Assembly (NCBI GenBank): GCA_945861025.1 | Contig: CAMASN010000008.1 | Coordinates: 1-64,000, forward strand | Length of the DNA stretch: 64,000 bases | DNA from: Ferrithrix thermotolerans DSM 19514 | Lineage (GTDB): Bacteria > Actinomycetota > Acidimicrobiia > Acidimicrobiales > Ilumatobacteraceae | Direction: 5' to 3' | Shown here: one piece after another, positions 61,385-64,000 of the stretch | Numbering within the stretch: position 1 is the stretch's first letter | Layout of the letters: every line of letters begins with the position of its first letter | Program-made: the position numbers and the translations under genes | Notes under the pieces: generated by a model | Database searches by the model: none | The model's input: the letters and a program-made list of their open reading frames with translations, nothing else | Told to the model about the DNA's origin: nothing

Positions 61385-62659
61385 CTAACCGCGACGAAGA
61401 AAGTCGGCAACGACTTCGAGAGTGAAGTCGATCTCTTCGATGGTGTTGTAGTGAGTTGGCCCGAAGCGGACAACACCACCCTTATCGGCGAGCCCGAGCC
61501 ACTCGACCACATCGAGGGCATACGAGTGACCGTCCCACACGAAGATTCCCCTGTCGTCGAGCGCGGTCGCCATGTCTGCTGGCCGCATGCCCGGCTTCGA
61601 GATCGAGACAGTCGGCACGCGCTTGGCGAACTGAGCTGGGTCGGTGATGCCATGCACGATGACATCGTCGAATCCGACGAGGCCTTCGATGAGGCGGGTC
61701 GACAAGGTCTCTTCGTACGAAGCCATCGCGCGCAGACCAGCATGAATATTGCTGGTGCGCTCAGTGTGGCTTCTATTGGCAATCTTGAACTCTGTTCCCA
61801 TTGTCTGCCCAACCCACTCGAGATAGTCGACTGCACCGAGCGTGCCGGCCTGGCCCTCGAGCGACTGGGTGCCGGTCTCGAATCGACCGGGCAGTTCGTT
61901 GCTCGACACGCGCAGTTTGTACGGGTGAAGTTTTTCTAGCAGTTCTTCGCGTGCCCAGAGCACACCTTGGTGCGGGCCATAGAACTTGTATGCCGACGAA
62001 ACCAAGAAATCGCATCCGAGCTCTCGCACATCGATGGGACCGTGTGGCGCATACTGCACAGCGTCGATATAGGTGAGGCCGCCAGCAGCGCGAATGCGGC
62101 TGCAGATTCCCTTCACATCGTTGATGGTGCCGAGCAGATTGCTGGCGTAGTTGATGGCTGCGAATCGAGTGCGGTCGGTGACGAGTTCATCGAGTTGCTC
62201 AATGTTGAGCTGATAGTTCGAGCGGTCGAAGTCGAGCCGTTTCAGTATCAAGCCGCGCTCTTCGGCCAAGATGCGCCACGGCGACGCGTTGGCATCGTGC
62301 TCCATGCGAGTGACGATGATCTCGTCGCCCTCGTTGAACAGATGCGCAATCGCACGCGTGATGACGAAGGCAAGCGATGTCGAGTTTGGACCAAACACGA
62401 TTTCACGCGCCGAATTGGCGTTATAAAAGTCGGCCATCGCTGCGTGAGCCGAGTCGACTAGCGCCGTTGCCTCACGAGTAGTTGTGAAGTTGCCGCCCAT
62501 GTTTGCGTTGCAATGCACCAGCGCATGCAGCATTCGATCGATGACCTGTCTCGGCACTTGAGTACCTGCGGGGTTGTCGAGATACGTGCGGCGACGACCG
62601 TGATCGTGCACGTCGAGGGCCGGAAACAGCGGACGGATGTGATCGAGATTCAAACTCAC
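61385..62659 (-). CDS. Class V aminotransferase, cysteine-desulfurase-like
   Basis: A 424-aa fold-type I PLP enzyme. PLP Lys in S-A-Y-K-F-Y-G-P-H near residue 225, with D-A-V-Q-Y-A-P-H upstream. It resembles the cysteine desulfurase-like family TIGR01976 rather than SufS/IscS, and no Fe-S assembly gene is near. The catalytic Cys loop of true desulfurases is not clear. In this operon a role in amino-acid breakdown, such as a lyase or aminotransferase, is more likely (inference). The GTG overlaps the upstream stop (GTGA). Confidence 0.75.
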   Translation of the reverse strand: MSLNLDHIRPLFPALDVHDHGRRRTYLDNPAGTQVPRQVIDRMLHALVHCNANMGGNFTTTREATALVDSAHAAMADFYNANSAREIVFGPNSTSLAFVITRAIAHLFNEGDEIIVTRMEHDANASPWRILAEERGLILKRLDFDRSNYQLNIEQLDELVTDRTRFAAINYASNLLGTINDVKGICSRIRAAGGLTYIDAVQYAPHGPIDVRELGCDFLVSSAYKFYGPHQGVLWAREELLEKLHPYKLRVSSNELPGRFETGTQSLEGQAGTLGAVDYLEWVGQTMGTEFKIANRSHTERTSNIHAGLRAMASYEETLSTRLIEGLVGFDDVIVHGITDPAQFAKRVPTVSISKPGMRPADMATALDDRGIFVWDGHSYALDVVEWLGLADKGGVVRFGPTHYNTIEEIDFTLEVVADFLRRG

Positions 62660-63993
62660 GACGAGCTCCCAGAATTGAAGGTGGTGGCAATTTCGCGCAT
62701 GCCATCTCGCGCTCGGTCAACCATGAAATCGATATCGGCCTCGGTCATCGCAGTCGACAAGATGAGCATGCCATGAGGGATGATCTGAACACCATGATTC
62801 AGTAGATAGCGGTGCAGCATGTAGACCATCTCGGCCTCGCGTCGACGTAACGGCAACTCGCGATAATTCGAGAATGGCTCGTTGCTGAAGATAAGCGAAA
62901 CCATCGATGCGCAGCCGTACACCTTGCCTGGTAATCCAGCGTCAGCAATCGCATCACGTAGCCCCGATCGGGCGCGCTCGCCGAGCGCATCAAGGCGCGC
63001 ATAGGCGTCGGGTGTCATCTGAACCATGCTGGCCAAACCAGCCGCCATGGTCATTGGGTTGGCGTTGTATGTGCCGCCATGTTCGACCCTTAAGGGCTTG
63101 ATGGTTTGATCAAAGACCGACATGATCTCGGCGGACCCACCGGTTGCTCCAACGGGTAATCCCCCACCGATCACCTTGCCAAGCGCTGTGAGGTCGGGGG
63201 TAATGCCGTAGCGGCCTTGCACGCCGTGGTACCCAGTACGAAACGAAAACACCTCATCGAAAATGAGCACAATGCCGAGTTCGAGCGTGACCTCGCGGAT
63301 CATTTGCAGATACTCGGGCGTGGCCTCGACGAAGCCCATTCTCGAAACCACTGGGTCGATGACGACCGCTGCGAGATCAGCCGAATGACTCACGATCAAC
63401 TCACGGGTGGCATCGACGTCGTTGAACGGCAGCACGAGGGTGTCTCGTAGCACGCTCTCGGTGAGTCCCTCAGTGGCGGCCACGCTGGTCGGCGCGGTTG
63501 GGCTACCGAACGACTTTGGCGATGGCGCCACGCTCACCTCAATCGAGTCGGCATTGCCATGGTAGGCACCCTCGACCTTGGCGATCTTGGCCCGCCCCGT
63601 GAACGCGCGCGCAGCGCGTAACGCCATCAGCACACCTTCCGAACCAGAGTTCGAGAATCGAATCTGCTCAATCCCAGGAACCCGATCGCACAGCAGTTCG
63701 GCGAGCTCAATCTCGACTTCGGTTGGCATACCTACTGCAAGGAGTTTTTGCGATTGCTCTGCCAACGCAGCAAGCACCGCCGGATTGCCGTGTCCGTGGA
63801 TGAGCGACGACCAGTTGTTCACAAAGTCAATGCGTTCGGCGCCATCGACATCGATCACCCGACAGCCCTTGCCGCTCGCGGCATAGAGCGGGTACGGCTC
63901 GAACATCACGCCAACGCGGCTGTTGCCGCCCGGCATTACCGAGCGGCCGCGCTCGTACAGCTTCGCGGACCTTGAATTCAGATCTGGGTACAC
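62656..63993 (-). CDS. Class III aminotransferase, glutamate-1-semialdehyde aminomutase-like (5' end near window edge)
   Basis: 445 aa seen, fold-type I class III PLP enzyme. G-A-Y-H-G-N near residue 142, D-E-V-F-S-F-R near 245 and PLP Lys in A-L-G-K-V-I-G-G-G-L-P-V-G near 276 match HemL-like aminotransferases. The family also includes beta-amino-acid aminotransferases, and no haem gene is nearby, so HemL proper is unlikely. The first visible start is GTG at 63993; the open frame continues to the window edge, so the true start could lie outside. Confidence 0.82.
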   Translation of the reverse strand: MYPDLNSRSAKLYERGRSVMPGGNSRVGVMFEPYPLYAASGKGCRVIDVDGAERIDFVNNWSSLIHGHGNPAVLAALAEQSQKLLAVGMPTEVEIELAELLCDRVPGIEQIRFSNSGSEGVLMALRAARAFTGRAKIAKVEGAYHGNADSIEVSVAPSPKSFGSPTAPTSVAATEGLTESVLRDTLVLPFNDVDATRELIVSHSADLAAVVIDPVVSRMGFVEATPEYLQMIREVTLELGIVLIFDEVFSFRTGYHGVQGRYGITPDLTALGKVIGGGLPVGATGGSAEIMSVFDQTIKPLRVEHGGTYNANPMTMAAGLASMVQMTPDAYARLDALGERARSGLRDAIADAGLPGKVYGCASMVSLIFSNEPFSNYRELPLRRREAEMVYMLHRYLLNHGVQIIPHGMLILSTAMTEADIDFMVDRARDGMREIATTFNSGSSS

Positions 63994-64000
63994 AACGTCT

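Noticed and set aside
1-64000. Search for tRNA, rRNA, CRISPR arrays, insertion sequences, att sites and riboswitches
   Set aside because: Nothing with the needed conserved arms, repeats or transposase motifs was seen by eye; a covariance-model scan would be more sensitive for small RNAs.

Overview
The window looks like chromosomal DNA from a high-GC actinobacterium, most likely an Acidimicrobiia/Ilumatobacter-type aquatic lineage. That placement is inference from gene content: a Flp/Tad pilus locus with a membrane-anchored BTAD regulator, S-(hydroxymethyl)mycothiol-dehydrogenase-type alcohol dehydrogenase, LppM and WXG100 proteins, SEC-C type I methionine aminopeptidase, and many starts that look leaderless. 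No rRNA, tRNA, CRISPR array, insertion sequence or phage gene was seen.

Layout. 0-7.2 kb: the end of an unknown gene, a zinc-finger membrane protein, a two-gene copper operon (histidine-motif membrane protein plus CopC-CopD fusion), a GFA enzyme, LppM, RadA and a lipoprotein. 7.2-8 kb: a TetR regulator preceded by two palindromic operator-like sites. 8-16.4 kb: a complete minus-strand Tad operon (cpaB, tadZ, tadA, tadB, tadC, flp-like, two tadE-like, tadG-like, then the BTAD regulator). 16.7-22.3 kb: map, an orphan adenine methyltransferase, coaA, a thiamine-binding protein/HTH/GNAT-HAD fusion operon, and a WXG100 protein. 22.4-28 kb: NUDIX, an acyl-CoA ligase, a NIPSNAP-like protein, and a ketosynthase/OB-fold plus thiolase pair, suggesting lipid or steroid catabolism. 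28-40 kb: housekeeping genes, including cytidine deaminase, an aminotransferase/omega-amidase couple, RF3, mycothiol-linked formaldehyde detoxification, an rRNA methyltransferase, an LPXTG protein, PlsC and an M23-like lipoprotein. 40.1-45.1 kb: a complete branched-chain amino-acid (Liv) ABC operon closed by a hairpin. 45.2-46.8 kb: two genes of different codon use, including a GST-like protein.

46.9-64 kb is the most interesting part: thirteen co-directional minus-strand genes, nine of whose junctions overlap by 1 or 4 nt. They encode an N-acylamino-acid/N-succinylamino-acid racemase, a GNAT acyltransferase, an M20 hydrolase, two beta-lactamase-fold serine hydrolases, a peptide-binding protein with two permeases but no ATPases, an asparaginase, an M81 (MlrC-type) metallopeptidase, a PepN-type aminopeptidase and two PLP enzymes. 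The racemase/GNAT/M20 trio matches the known pathway for irreversible conversion of D- to L-amino acids by way of N-succinyl intermediates. Joined to the peptidases and importer, the whole reads as a scavenging system for peptides containing D- or isopeptide-linked residues, for example cyanobacterial nonribosomal peptides or peptidoglycan fragments. The substrate is inference.

A second window-wide signal is a TANNNT box placed 6-8 nt before the start codon of a dozen genes, consistent with leaderless mRNAs. Genes lacking it tend to carry an AG-rich Shine-Dalgarno sequence or to overlap the upstream stop codon.
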